From Acidimicrobiaceae bacterium (GTDB taxonomy: Bacteria > Actinomycetota > Acidimicrobiia > Acidimicrobiales > UBA8190): DNA of 64,000 nucleotides. This document shows positions 17,238 to 25,725 of this stretch, in pieces. The DNA is taken from assembly GCA_003151475.1 (NCBI GenBank), contig PLXQ01000077.1, positions 62,001 to 126,000 on the forward strand, in the 5' to 3' direction. Every line of letters begins with the position of its first letter. Position 1 is the first letter of the stretch. Position numbers and translations under genes: made by a program. The notes beneath the pieces are model-generated. The model was not told the DNA's origin. It did not search any database and saw only the letters and a program-made list of their open reading frames with translations.

Positions 17238-17708
17238 GTGGCTGCGTGGCACGAACTCCGATCTGCCCGACCCGAGCTGGCCGCTGCCGGCCGGGACCTG
17301 CTTTACCCGCACGGCATGGGCCTCGGCTTCCTCGCCACGGTCCGTCCCGACGGCGGTCCCCGCCTCCACCCGATGTGGCCGCTCCTGACCGATGACGAGC
17401 TGTTCGCGTTCATCATCCCGTCGCCCAAGCAGGCCGACCTCCGCCGCGACGGGCGCTACGTGCTGCACTCGCTCCCGCGTGAGGACAACGAGGACACCTT
17501 CTCAATCAGCGGCCACGCCTGGCTGAAGGGAGACCCGTCAACGAGGCGCTCCCTCGAAGAGCAGTTCGTCCGAGAGCACGAAGTGCTCGGCGTGCCTACA
17601 CCTGACCCGAACGATGCTCTGTTTCGTTTCGACATCGAGTCCTGCGTGCTGACCCGGGCCTCCGGGCGCGGCGACTTCACCCCCAGCCACAAGGTCTGGC
17701 GACCGTAG
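17238..17708 (+). CDS. Pyridoxamine 5'-phosphate oxidase family (FMN-binding split barrel) protein
   Basis: About 156 residues from GTG 17238, chosen because relatives begin near AAWHELRS; an in-frame ATG lies 36 bases upstream. The fold phrases GLGFLATVRPDGGPRLHPMW, LRRDGRYVLHSL and FSISGHAWLKGD are typical of PNPOx-like/F420 or flavin-binding split-barrel proteins. Such proteins reduce or oxidise small molecules with FMN or F420; the substrate here is unknown. It is the first intact gene inside the element and has GC-rich codons like the core. Confidence 0.85.
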   Translation: MAAWHELRSARPELAAAGRDLLYPHGMGLGFLATVRPDGGPRLHPMWPLLTDDELFAFIIPSPKQADLRRDGRYVLHSLPREDNEDTFSISGHAWLKGDPSTRRSLEEQFVREHEVLGVPTPDPNDALFRFDIESCVLTRASGRGDFTPSHKVWRP

Positions 17709-17743
17709 CCCGAAACCGCGCGCCGGCCCGCAAGCGGATCCGC

Positions 17744-17812
17744 CTACGGTCAGCCAAGTCCTGGGCCCTGATTGCTGGCCGGACGTGGTCAAGCGGGCTT
17801 TTGTACTTCGAC
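17744..17812. repeat. 69-bp repeat, copy A
   Basis: 66 of 69 bases match 34,570-34,638. The repeat covers the last codons of the excisionase-like gene and the spacer after it. Here no excisionase gene is attached, so this copy is a fragment marking an older recombination or integration event. Confidence 0.9.
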
Positions 17813-18028
17813 ACCTACAGCATGTCCCCTCTGACCTGGGGTTGTGCCTCAGATTGTCTAGTCCGCTGTTAGCCGTTTCCCTCACTAGTTCGGCTGGCGC
17901 ATCGGTGCAGGTCAGAGACTTGCTTGCGCACGGTCCCATCTGCCAGGCGAAAAGTCGGGAGTAGACGCAAAGTAGACGCGAGAGAACCTAGAACACGACG
18001 CGTCTACAACCGAGAACGAGGAGCACCA
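17813..18028. other. Non-coding stretch before the ABM-domain gene
   Basis: No gene is evident. The repeat of 17744-17812 borders it, and a GAGGAG ribosome site for the next gene lies at its right end. Confidence 0.4.
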
Positions 18029-18319
18029 ATGCACATCATCGCGGGGTCACTCAGCTTCGCTCCAGAGGATCGCAAAGACGTAATCGCCAGCCTCCTGGAG
18101 ATCACCGAGTTGAGTAAGAACGACTCGGGCTGCGTGGACTACTGGTGGGCTGAGGACCTCGACCAGCCCAACACGTTCCGGTTCTTTGAGTGCTGGGAGA
18201 CTCAGGAGCAATTCGACGCCCACGTTGCGGCACCGCACGAAGTGGCTTTTGGTGAGCGCAATCTTTCTCGGATCACGGGAGCGACGGCCACGATGTTCTC
18301 AGCGACACCTCAGGGCTAG
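18029..18319 (+). CDS. Antibiotic biosynthesis monooxygenase (ABM)-domain protein
   Basis: 96 residues with a strong GAGGAG ribosome site before ATG 18029. The dimeric ferredoxin-like ABM fold is suggested by MHIIAGSLSFAPEDRKDVIA, the central GCVDYWWAEDLDQPNTFRFFE and the ECWETQEQFDAHVAAPHE segment. Related proteins are small cofactor-free quinol monooxygenases (YgiN-like). It probably oxidises a phenolic or quinol compound in the cytoplasm. It stands alone and is convergent with the SHOCT gene. Confidence 0.88.
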   Translation: MHIIAGSLSFAPEDRKDVIASLLEITELSKNDSGCVDYWWAEDLDQPNTFRFFECWETQEQFDAHVAAPHEVAFGERNLSRITGATATMFSATPQG

Positions 18320-18418
18320 GACATCCCGCGCGTCTGCTCCCGAGGCGTCAGCGACGACAGGCACCTAACACCGGATGAACACTCTGAGGGAGCAGCACGG
18401 GTCGATAGTCGCTGCGAC

Positions 18419-19255
18419 TCAGGAACTCCACTTCGCCAATCCCAGGCCGTTGAAGGTGATGTTGAGGCTGGAGGCTGCCGCTTGGAAGTCGGAGTTGAGA
18501 GTCGATTGGTCGTTATTGACATTACTGACGTCGCCGTCGAGCTGCGAGGTGAGACCAACAGCGCTACCTGACGACTGAGCCAGATTTTCAATGTCGTGAA
18601 GCACCTTGCCGGTGTCGGTGGCCCATGTCCCTGCATCGGTGGGTGCATTAGACAGTCCTGACAGTCCTGACAAGGTTCCCGGGACACTTTCGGTTTCCAT
18701 GTTCAAAAGAGCGTTGTCCTGTGTGTCGTCGCATGGCGCTTGGGCGTTTTTAGCAGCCGTGTCAAGCTGAACGAGGTCCGATGTCGAAGCGGCGTTTCCC
18801 GCCTGAAGAACCAAACCCAGCTCGACCTGCACGTCCTGAGTGGCGACGTTGCAGGAATTCAGCCCTGATTTTACCGACGACTCAAAGCTATTGAACGCAG
18901 CGGCCTTTTGGGCATGTGTCGCCGGGCTCTTCGAGCCCGATGACACCGCAACGATGATGATGACGATGATGATGACGAGAAGGACTAGGACGGTCCAACC
19001 TCGCCGCTTCTTCTTTTTTGCCGAGGCTTGCTTTACAGCGGGCCTCGGAGCCGCCGGAGCGGTCGGTGAAACGATCGGAGGTGTTGGAACTCGCTGGGGT
19101 GGCGGTGGTGGCGGTGCTGGCGCTGGCGTCGAGACTGGGGAAGGTCCGGCCAGGAGTCGGGCTTTCTGTGCCTCAAATTCCTCCGGTGACAACACTCCGC
19201 TATCGCGCAATTCTGCAAGCTTCTTCAACTCGTCGGCGTTGCTTTGTCCAGCCAT
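18419..19255 (-). CDS. SHOCT-domain membrane protein
   Basis: 278 residues. The N terminus is a SHOCT domain (ADELKKLAELRDSGVLSPEE, about residues 8-36). A Pro-rich stretch and a Lys-rich stop-transfer patch follow, then one membrane helix of Val/Ile/Leu (about 86-105), leaving about 170 residues outside the cell. The outer part has three conserved-looking Cys and alternating helical segments. SHOCT domains are short oligomerisation modules. No enzymatic motif is visible. It forms a same-strand pair with the SHOCT protein 33 bp upstream. Confidence 0.75.
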   Translation of the reverse strand: MAGQSNADELKKLAELRDSGVLSPEEFEAQKARLLAGPSPVSTPAPAPPPPPPQRVPTPPIVSPTAPAAPRPAVKQASAKKKKRRGWTVLVLLVIIIVIIIVAVSSGSKSPATHAQKAAAFNSFESSVKSGLNSCNVATQDVQVELGLVLQAGNAASTSDLVQLDTAAKNAQAPCDDTQDNALLNMETESVPGTLSGLSGLSNAPTDAGTWATDTGKVLHDIENLAQSSGSAVGLTSQLDGDVSNVNNDQSTLNSDFQAAASSLNITFNGLGLAKWSS

Positions 19256-19288
19256 TCGCCTCTCCTTCGACTTGAGAACGCTGATTTG

Positions 19289-19834
19289 TTACTGATCGAG
19301 CAGGAGCGCCTTCTGTTGCGCGAATTCCTCGTCGGTGAGAATTCCCGCATCGCGCAACTCGGCCAGTTTTTTCAACTCGTCGGCAAGCGATCCAGTTGGA
19401 GGACTCGGGTTGACGGAAGCTGGCGTAGACGTCGGGGGTGGGGATTCCGTAATGATGGAAGGGGCCAACTCCGCAAGCGTGTTGGTCCATCGGGCGAGGC
19501 GACCCTTCAGTTCCGGGGCGAGCACCCCATCGACCTCAAACGTCACCTCGCCCTGGTGTGTTGCCACCGTGAGATACGCAAGCTTGTCCTTTTTCTTCAC
19601 GGCGAAAGCGAAGACACCGACGGTGAGGAGTCGAGCCGCCGTTACGCGCCGTCTAGCTGCCTCAGGCCCTTCTATTGCAACCCCGCTAACAGAGGACCAC
19701 GGCAGAACAAAAGCCTCCTTGATCCGGCGCATGTGGATGCCCTCGTCGTCAATAACCATGGGTCCGTCAAAGGGCTTGTCGAACCCAGGCTGGCCGCCGA
19801 GGTACTTCGTCTTGTTGAAACTCGCTCGCGCCAT
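19289..19834 (-). CDS. PH-like domain protein with C-terminal SHOCT
   Basis: 181 residues. The first 115 residues look like a bacterial PH-like/DUF4429-type domain (VIDDEGIHMRRIKEAFVLPW, then LTVGVFAFAVKKKDKLAYLTV). A Ser/Pro linker leads to a C-terminal SHOCT domain ADELKKLAELRDAGILTDEE with the usual EEFAQQKALLL ending. It has no signal peptide, so it is probably cytoplasmic or membrane-peripheral. The SHOCT copy closely resembles that of the neighbouring gene, suggesting the two proteins co-assemble; that is inference. Confidence 0.75.
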   Translation of the reverse strand: MARASFNKTKYLGGQPGFDKPFDGPMVIDDEGIHMRRIKEAFVLPWSSVSGVAIEGPEAARRRVTAARLLTVGVFAFAVKKKDKLAYLTVATHQGEVTFEVDGVLAPELKGRLARWTNTLAELAPSIITESPPPTSTPASVNPSPPTGSLADELKKLAELRDAGILTDEEFAQQKALLLDQ

Positions 19835-19842
19835 GTGGTCTC

Positions 19843-20538
19843 CTAGGAAATGCCAACAGTATGCAGCAGCGCCGACGCACTGGATGCGAGCGCCTTGCTG
19901 TGGGTCACCACTTTTGCATCAGGAGCGGCTTCTAGAGCGCTCGTACTTTCCAGTGCGCCGTCGCCACCAAGCGTCTCCACGATCACCACGACGGTGCCTT
20001 GATGGAAAATCATTCCAAGTCCGATAGCGCTTGGTGCACCAATGCTGCAATTTCCTGCGGCGTCAATCTTTCCTCCTGAAGGCGTACCCACCACCGACTG
20101 GACCGCATGACCGGCGGCGTAAAGACACTCTCGCAGGTCCAACCATCTCGATGGTGCTGGTAACGCACTAGCCCCAGCGAGCGGCTGAAACCCCTCAACC
20201 GCGGACAGCACCTGAAGAGGGGAAGATGTCAGAACAGAAGCGAGCGGTGGATTTGAGTAAAAAGTCGCAGCGGCCGCCGAAGTCGGGAAGTCGAAGAAGG
20301 TGACAGACTGAAACGCTGATTCGTTGTCGGTTATGACCGGGGGAGTGGACGTTCCCGCAACGTCAACGGGATGTGCTGCTGGGCTGGCGATGGCCAGCCA
20401 CGAAGAGGAGGTTCCAGAAAGTCGCTTGCCGGTGAGGGCAGCAAATCCGGTGGGCTTGGCAGCATTCGTACTTGGGCTACTGCTACATGCAGCCAGGAGC
20501 ACAGCCAAGGCCACCATGCCGAGAAATCTCCGTCGCAT
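19843..20538 (-). CDS. Secreted lipoprotein of unknown function
   Basis: About 231 residues from the ATG at 20538, chosen because MRRRFLGMVALAVLLAACSS is a complete lipoprotein signal peptide with lipobox LAAC. The mature part has a Ser-rich linker and a globular domain with two conserved Cys (ECLYAAGH and GNCSIGA) in a style common to actinobacterial lipoproteins that bind a ligand. I do not recognise the family. It is the first gene of a three-gene minus-strand row with the SHOCT proteins. Confidence 0.7.
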   Translation of the reverse strand: MRRRFLGMVALAVLLAACSSSPSTNAAKPTGFAALTGKRLSGTSSSWLAIASPAAHPVDVAGTSTPPVITDNESAFQSVTFFDFPTSAAAATFYSNPPLASVLTSSPLQVLSAVEGFQPLAGASALPAPSRWLDLRECLYAAGHAVQSVVGTPSGGKIDAAGNCSIGAPSAIGLGMIFHQGTVVVIVETLGGDGALESTSALEAAPDAKVVTHSKALASSASALLHTVGIS

Positions 20539-20766
20539 AGCGCTCCCTTTTCGTTGTTGGTGTGATTGGGGAAAATGGAAGCTACCCCGTATGTCGTCCT
20601 TCATCGACCATCCTTCCGGGCTTCTTTAGGTCGGGCTCCGTTTCTGAATAAAGCAGCAAATTGCTACTTGGGCCACTGGCAGGCACACATAGGACGCGGG
20701 CCTCGGCAAGACTGGTCCTATGGAAAGCCTCGGTCGAAGTGTTCAGAGCAGCGGTATTCACTAAAC

Positions 20767-21924
20767 GTGGTTTACAGTTACAGACCACCACCCATAGTGC
20801 CCCCGGAATCGAAGAGGCATTGGTACGCGCGCCGGGTCTGGTGGGCCGTAGCAGCGGGGATTATCGTCGTGGCTGGCGTGGTCGGAGCCGTTGCCCTCAC
20901 GGGATCGACAAGTGGCAAGGCTGGGGTCAACGGCAAGCCTGGGGCCACTCAGAACGCCGTCGGCTCGGGCTACCTGGCCAAAGAATCTGGGGCCATCGTT
21001 TTCATCCAGTGGACTCAATCTGGTAGGAACCTCTCCGGGTCAGCACAAGTCGAGACCCTCTCGGGCGACCCGCCCAACCAATCCGTTTCCACCAACACCA
21101 TTTCTGTCTCAGGTCAGGTCAATGGATCGACCATCACTCTCAGCTTCAACGGCGGGACGAAAGTGTTTGGCACGCTCTCAGGTGGCTCCTTCACGGTGAA
21201 CTTCCCGCAGACCGACGGGTCGTTGGCCCCGGTGAGATTTACCGCAGCTACCGCTAGTCAGTTCAACAACGCTCTGGCCGCGCTACAGGGCAATACCGGC
21301 AGTGCCAACCAGAGCGCTGCCGAAGCCCAGGCCGTCGCCTCAGAGCAACAGTCGATCGACAAGGCCGCGCAGGCCGTAGAGGGTGACATCTCGGGGTTGA
21401 GCGATACGAGCACGCTTTCTTCGGATCTCAGCGAATTCACCGCCGACCTTGCTCAAGCCAGAACGGATCTGGCAACCGTGTCTCAGGACGAACAGACGGT
21501 GATAACCGAGTCACAGAATGGGACCGACCCGGATCAAGTGTGTAGCGACTCAGACAACGTTCAATCAGATGCAGACACGGTTGGCTCAGACGGTGACACT
21601 GTGTCCTCCACCGCCGACAGTGTCGAAGGCGACGTCACAAGTCTGCGAAGCGACATATCGGGACTCCAGCAGGACTTCGCAACGTTGCAGAGCGAGCAGT
21701 CGCAGCAACCGTCTTACAGCGACGGAGCACCTTCGCAGACCACCGTCAATCAGGCCGTGGCCGCGGCAAATGCCGCGATTAAATCGGCACTCAATACCGC
21801 GAATGGTGACATCGGACAGGCCAACAGCTACGAGACTCAGGCGTACAACGATGCCGTTGCTGCGGCTCAGGCTGGCAGCTGCGCGCCTCCTGCGACTCAG
21901 TTCACGCAGCCATCCATCTCCTAG
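20767..21924 (+). CDS. Membrane-anchored coiled-coil surface protein
   Basis: About 385 residues from GTG 20767, which gives a short basic N terminus and one membrane helix (VWWAVAAGIIVVAGVVGAVAL). An exported beta-rich domain of about 110 residues follows. The rest is a long Ser/Asp/Gln-rich helical region with repeated DxxSDxxxV patterns (roughly residues 185-340), suggesting a coiled coil. One Cys pair may be structural. Many residues are acidic, so it should be very negatively charged. Function unknown; a surface or cell-wall-spanning stalk is plausible. The start has no strong ribosome site. Confidence 0.65.
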   Translation: MVYSYRPPPIVPPESKRHWYARRVWWAVAAGIIVVAGVVGAVALTGSTSGKAGVNGKPGATQNAVGSGYLAKESGAIVFIQWTQSGRNLSGSAQVETLSGDPPNQSVSTNTISVSGQVNGSTITLSFNGGTKVFGTLSGGSFTVNFPQTDGSLAPVRFTAATASQFNNALAALQGNTGSANQSAAEAQAVASEQQSIDKAAQAVEGDISGLSDTSTLSSDLSEFTADLAQARTDLATVSQDEQTVITESQNGTDPDQVCSDSDNVQSDADTVGSDGDTVSSTADSVEGDVTSLRSDISGLQQDFATLQSEQSQQPSYSDGAPSQTTVNQAVAAANAAIKSALNTANGDIGQANSYETQAYNDAVAAAQAGSCAPPATQFTQPSIS

Positions 21925-21987
21925 TCGAAAGTTCCCCGGATGACTTGCCCCTCAAGTTGGGCGTCTCCTCGGCCGATGTTGCTTCAC

Positions 21988-22311
21988 ATGTCTGCACTTC
22001 GTGGCCGGGGCCGACTTTCAATCGCCATCGCCTGTGGCGCTGCCGTATTGCTTCTTGCGGGATGCCAAGGGGGGGGATCATCCCAGGCAGCGGGGACCTC
22101 GCCGTCTCAGGCAGCGCAGCAGGTCTGTTCGGACCTCAACGGAGGCCAGTCTGTTTCTCGGATCGTGGGTCCCAATTTCCAGACCGCCAGCTTCCAAGCT
22201 CAGAACACAGTCGCGAGTTCCATTGAGGCGGACGTGTTAGTGGATTGCTCCAGCCAATACGATTCGGTCAAATCGTGGTTCGACCAGCAGATGGGATTGG
22301 GGGGATCGTGA
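21988..22311 (+). CDS. Small lipoprotein
   Basis: About 107 residues from the ATG at 21988; signal peptide and lipobox LLAGC are clear. The mature part is short, Gln/Ser-rich and has two Cys likely to form a disulfide. No family recognised. Its stop overlaps the next gene's start by two bases (GTGA), so the two are translationally coupled. Confidence 0.65.
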   Translation: MSALRGRGRLSIAIACGAAVLLLAGCQGGGSSQAAGTSPSQAAQQVCSDLNGGQSVSRIVGPNFQTASFQAQNTVASSIEADVLVDCSSQYDSVKSWFDQQMGLGGS

Positions 22312-22526
22312 TTTCGGACACCGATCAGTTCAACCTTGAGGTATCGCTCAACGACCTCGGACTACGCCTAGAGGAATTGAAGCGGCGTATTGACGATGAC
22401 AACGATGACGCTCAGAGGTCACTTGTTGATGCGATTCATCACTACAATGCACTCGCTCGCATCATCGACCCGGAGCAGGTCATGGAGGACGGCACCGAGG
22501 ACGACGAAGAGATAGAAGCGTCGTAA
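22308..22526 (+). CDS. Small acidic helical protein
   Basis: 72 residues from a GTG that overlaps the preceding stop. It is strongly acidic and predicted all-helical (VSLNDLGLRLEELKRRIDDD, then RSLVDAIHHYNALAR), with an acidic tail of Asp/Glu. There is no signal peptide. Likely a cytoplasmic partner of a neighbouring gene; function unknown. Confidence 0.6.
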   Translation: MISDTDQFNLEVSLNDLGLRLEELKRRIDDDNDDAQRSLVDAIHHYNALARIIDPEQVMEDGTEDDEEIEAS

Positions 22527-22549
22527 CGCGCAAGAGCCCCGCCGAGGTT

Positions 22550-23038
22550 ATGACGCTCCACGCCAACACTCCACAAGGCATTCAGTGGCGGCGGGATTGG
22601 ATAGCGGCACAGCCCCCGCATCCAATCAGTGAAGACGAAAGCTACCTTCGCGTGGCCCGAGATCACTACGGACCGGAGTGGGTACAACATTGGTTAGCGG
22701 CGGGACGGCCCCGTCCTCCCCTCGAAACAGAGAGCTATCGACAGTGGGCGAAAGCCAATAGAGCAAGGCGCAACGTCGTTCGGAGCCGCTTGTTGGAAGA
22801 TGCCGTTTCCGATGGTCACACCAGGCGGGAGATTCTCGACCGGGACGGCTGGCTGTGTCAGATAGAGAAGTGCCGGTGTCCCGATGGACGAACCATCGAC
22901 CCGGAGGCCCGGGGCCAATGGGGACAGAGCGAGGACCACATCGTCCCTGTATCCCTCGGCGGTGACCACACACGCGCCAACTGCCGTGCCGCCCATATCT
23001 CCTGCAACGCTGCACGGGGAGCCCGCTTCACAGCCTGA
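22550..23038 (+). CDS. HNH endonuclease
   Basis: 162 residues. The C-terminal third is a compact HNH fold: zinc-binding Cys in DGWLCQIEKC, the catalytic DHIVPVSLGGDHTRANCRAAH (His, Asn, His) and the closing CNAARG. The N-terminal roughly 90 residues are Arg/Trp-rich and helical and may bind DNA. HNH proteins of this size act as homing-type or restriction nucleases, or in phage packaging. It follows the small acidic gene by 23 bp. Target unknown. Confidence 0.85.
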   Translation: MTLHANTPQGIQWRRDWIAAQPPHPISEDESYLRVARDHYGPEWVQHWLAAGRPRPPLETESYRQWAKANRARRNVVRSRLLEDAVSDGHTRREILDRDGWLCQIEKCRCPDGRTIDPEARGQWGQSEDHIVPVSLGGDHTRANCRAAHISCNAARGARFTA

Positions 23039-23066
23039 GCCCAAAGAGCCATGGGAGACTTTGGGT

Positions 23067-24173
23067 ATGCGCGATTTTCGGACGGTCTATCGTTTGGCGG
23101 GAGTCATCAGTCTGGTGGCGGCGAGCCAATTGCTAGTTGGTTGCTCGACATCTGAGCAGACCCTTTCGCTCACCGGATCAGCTTCCTGTGCGTCGTCCAG
23201 TCAGGGGACTGCCGGAACGGGAATGGACGGTCTTGTCTCTTTCACGGGCAATCTCTCCCAAGTGACTCTAAATGGATCGGGGACCGACCTCCGAGTGACG
23301 TGGCTCACTACTGGATCATCCAACTACGCACCACCAGCAGGAGTCGCGGTCGCATACTGGCTGCACATCTACCGAAGTGCCAATCCCAAAAGCGAGGCGC
23401 TGGACGCATACGCTGAAGAGTACGGAGCGGGCTTCCAGAGGCCAGTTGGTTCTTGGCGAGTCATCGCAGGTCCATCAAACGAAGCAGGAACGGTACTTGC
23501 GATACAGCCGACTGTTGCCAGCAGCGACATCACATTGCAGGTGCCAACATCGGCATTGCCCGGTTTGGCAAAAGGCTTCTCCTGGTCGGCATCGATGCAA
23601 ATCACGCGCCTATTTGTATCGTCGTCCGATGGACTGAAACTTCCCCTGACCGGTTCACTGGGAGAGGCGTGCCCCAATCCGAGCGGTGGATACGGCCCAG
23701 TAGCCCTCGCGACTTACGCGCCTGGTGATCTTGCATCGTTTCCTCAGGCATCATCGTCCCCCGCCACTTCAACGCCGCAGGTTACGTCCACATCAACGGA
23801 GGTCACTACCACGACAGCGCCTGGATCAGTTCGACCTTGTTGCGCATCATTCCCTTCGACCACGCCGCCCGCTGGACTAACGAAAGCTCTCAAGAAGTAT
23901 TTTGCCAATCCCTCGACAAGCGGGGTCCCGGTAAGTGAACTGGTCTTCTCTGCGTACCTGGACCCGAAGGATCCTTCGTGGGCTCTTTACTTCATTGCAG
24001 GGTCCGCCGCCTTTTCTGCGGATGTCCAAGATGCAAGTGGCATCGCCCACCTGGTGGGTAGCTCCTGGACAATCGTCGTAGGTCCAGGCACCGAGATGCC
24101 TTGCTCGCCACCTGGTGTGCCGCAGAACGTACTAGGTGACTTTGGGCTGCTCCCTCCCAACTGCACCCAGTGA
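23067..24173 (+). CDS. Large secreted lipoprotein
   Basis: About 368 residues from ATG 23067, chosen because it begins a lipoprotein signal (YRLAGVISLVAASQLLVGCS; lipobox LVGC). The mature protein is Ser/Thr/Gly-rich with two domains joined by a long Thr/Ser/Pro linker (about residues 225-265). The second carries Cys residues. The sequence looks beta-rich. No family recognised. It probably sits on the outer face of the membrane. Confidence 0.65.
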   Translation: MRDFRTVYRLAGVISLVAASQLLVGCSTSEQTLSLTGSASCASSSQGTAGTGMDGLVSFTGNLSQVTLNGSGTDLRVTWLTTGSSNYAPPAGVAVAYWLHIYRSANPKSEALDAYAEEYGAGFQRPVGSWRVIAGPSNEAGTVLAIQPTVASSDITLQVPTSALPGLAKGFSWSASMQITRLFVSSSDGLKLPLTGSLGEACPNPSGGYGPVALATYAPGDLASFPQASSSPATSTPQVTSTSTEVTTTTAPGSVRPCCASFPSTTPPAGLTKALKKYFANPSTSGVPVSELVFSAYLDPKDPSWALYFIAGSAAFSADVQDASGIAHLVGSSWTIVVGPGTEMPCSPPGVPQNVLGDFGLLPPNCTQ

Positions 24174-24245
24174 CGTTTGCACTCCCTCGCCGTAAGACGG
24201 TGGGATACACCTCGGCGCCGTCAAGACCGTCGTAGCGTCTCTACG

Positions 24246-24935
24246 GTGAGTGAGATGTCCAGCGTCGAGGTCAACGGAATTGATTTGGCATTTACCGTTG
24301 CAGGAGACATCGGACTCCCTCCCGTGGTGCTTCTCCACGCTCTTGCCGAGGAGAGCAGCGACTGGAGTGTGGTGGCCGAGGCACTGGCAACCGAGTACCG
24401 GGTGTACGCAGTTGATCTGCGTGGTCACGGAGGCAGTTCGCAGCCAGGGAAGTACTCACTGGAGTTGATGTGCTCGGATGTGCTCGAATTTCTTCGCACT
24501 CTCAACCTCGATGAGGTGAGCTTGATCGGGCACTCCCTCGGCGGAGCCGTGGCCTACCTGGTTGCAGAGGCCGAACCAGGGCGGGTCGGGCATCTGGTGT
24601 TGGAGGAACCACCACCGCCTCTTCCTGCCGTGCCACCGCGAGTGGTGTCGACCAAGCCTTCGGTACCGCTGCCTTTTGACTGGCGGGTGCTGGACGCCAT
24701 CACCGAACAACGCAACCACCCAGACCCTGCTTGGTGGAAGGACCTGGACCTCATCACCGCTCGCACCTTGGTCGTTGCCGGTGGCAGCGACAGCCATCTT
24801 CCACAAGATCAGATCGCTACCCTCGCGAGACGCATTCCCGACTCGACGCTGGTGACAATCAACGCGGGGCACAACGTCCACACCAGTCGCCCCGACGCAT
24901 TCCTTGCCGAGTTACTTCCGTTCCTCGTCCGGTAG
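24246..24935 (+). CDS. Alpha/beta hydrolase
   Basis: About 229 residues. GTG 24246 or ATG 24255 are both plausible starts. Hallmarks: VVLLHALAEESSDW (oxyanion region), VYAVDLRGHGGSSQ, nucleophile elbow LIGHSLGGAVAYLVA, acid in LVVAGGSDSHLPQD and His in INAGHNVHTSRPD, so the full catalytic triad is present. It is small for the family. Likely an esterase or lactonase in the cytoplasm. It is convergent with the metallo-beta-lactamase gene. Confidence 0.9.
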   Translation: MSEMSSVEVNGIDLAFTVAGDIGLPPVVLLHALAEESSDWSVVAEALATEYRVYAVDLRGHGGSSQPGKYSLELMCSDVLEFLRTLNLDEVSLIGHSLGGAVAYLVAEAEPGRVGHLVLEEPPPPLPAVPPRVVSTKPSVPLPFDWRVLDAITEQRNHPDPAWWKDLDLITARTLVVAGGSDSHLPQDQIATLARRIPDSTLVTINAGHNVHTSRPDAFLAELLPFLVR

Positions 24936-24963
24936 TTGTCTGCCCCCCACTGGACACTGAGGG

Positions 24964-25725
24964 TCACCGCATGATGGTCACGATCTCAGGGTCGTGGCTG
25001 AGATGGGCAGTGAGGGGTGCCAGCGCCCTGAGGCGTTGCAGCGAGTCCTGTGCGGCATCGCCCCAAGACTCGTCGAGAAGGTTCGAAGCGGCAGGTTGGC
25101 CAGTGCGCAGTTCTTCTGCTCGGTAGGCGCACTGCGCAGCGAGTACCACTCGCTCGTCTCCGGCCTCGATCAGAACCGACTGGTGGCCAGGCGTATGGCC
25201 GGGTGTCGAGAGTAGGCGGATCCCCTCGGCGATTTCCTGGTCTCCACGGACGAGGCGCAGCCGGTCCTTCGGGATTGCCGCCCAGTCCGGCACCGTGTAG
25301 CCGGGAGCCTGCGCTTCCTCGAACTCGACCGCCTGCACATACGTAGGAGCCGAAAGAGTGCCCTGCTGACCGCAGTGGTCGAAGTGCAGATGGGACACGA
25401 CCACGGCGACGATGTCGGAGAGTGTCAAACCAACAGTGCCGAGGGCATCGGCGAGCGGCGTGACCTGCGGGTGGTACCACTCGTCAATTGCTCCGTTGCC
25501 CAATCCAATGCCCGTGTCCACCGGGATGGTCCCATCGGGATGTCGAATGACCCAAGCATGCACCGGAAACGGTTCGAAGGCGCCGTGCTCCGGGTGCCAT
25601 TCGGGCACTGAGGTCACGGTCGCAAGCACCAGGCGGTCAACTTGCGGCAGTTTCGACAGAGGCACGAGGAGCAACCTACTCGTCGACCTGCGCTGTATGG
25701 CGCTGGGAGCGAGGCGCGCGGTCAA
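24964..25725 (-). CDS. Metallo-beta-lactamase fold hydrolase (AHL lactonase-like)
   Basis: 253 residues. The zinc-binding motif VVVSHLHFDHCGQQG and the later STPGHTPGHQSV (His) place it with the N-acyl-homoserine-lactonase-like branch. The bridging Asp that usually follows as GDA or DAxY is replaced: the phrase is VVLAAQCAYRAEE. This substitution probably changes metal binding. Its start overlaps the LLM gene stop by 4 bp (ATGA), so the two form an operon. It could open a lactone ring of a product made by its neighbour; that is inference. Confidence 0.85.
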   Translation of the reverse strand: MTARLAPSAIQRRSTSRLLLVPLSKLPQVDRLVLATVTSVPEWHPEHGAFEPFPVHAWVIRHPDGTIPVDTGIGLGNGAIDEWYHPQVTPLADALGTVGLTLSDIVAVVVSHLHFDHCGQQGTLSAPTYVQAVEFEEAQAPGYTVPDWAAIPKDRLRLVRGDQEIAEGIRLLSTPGHTPGHQSVLIEAGDERVVLAAQCAYRAEELRTGQPAASNLLDESWGDAAQDSLQRLRALAPLTAHLSHDPEIVTIMR

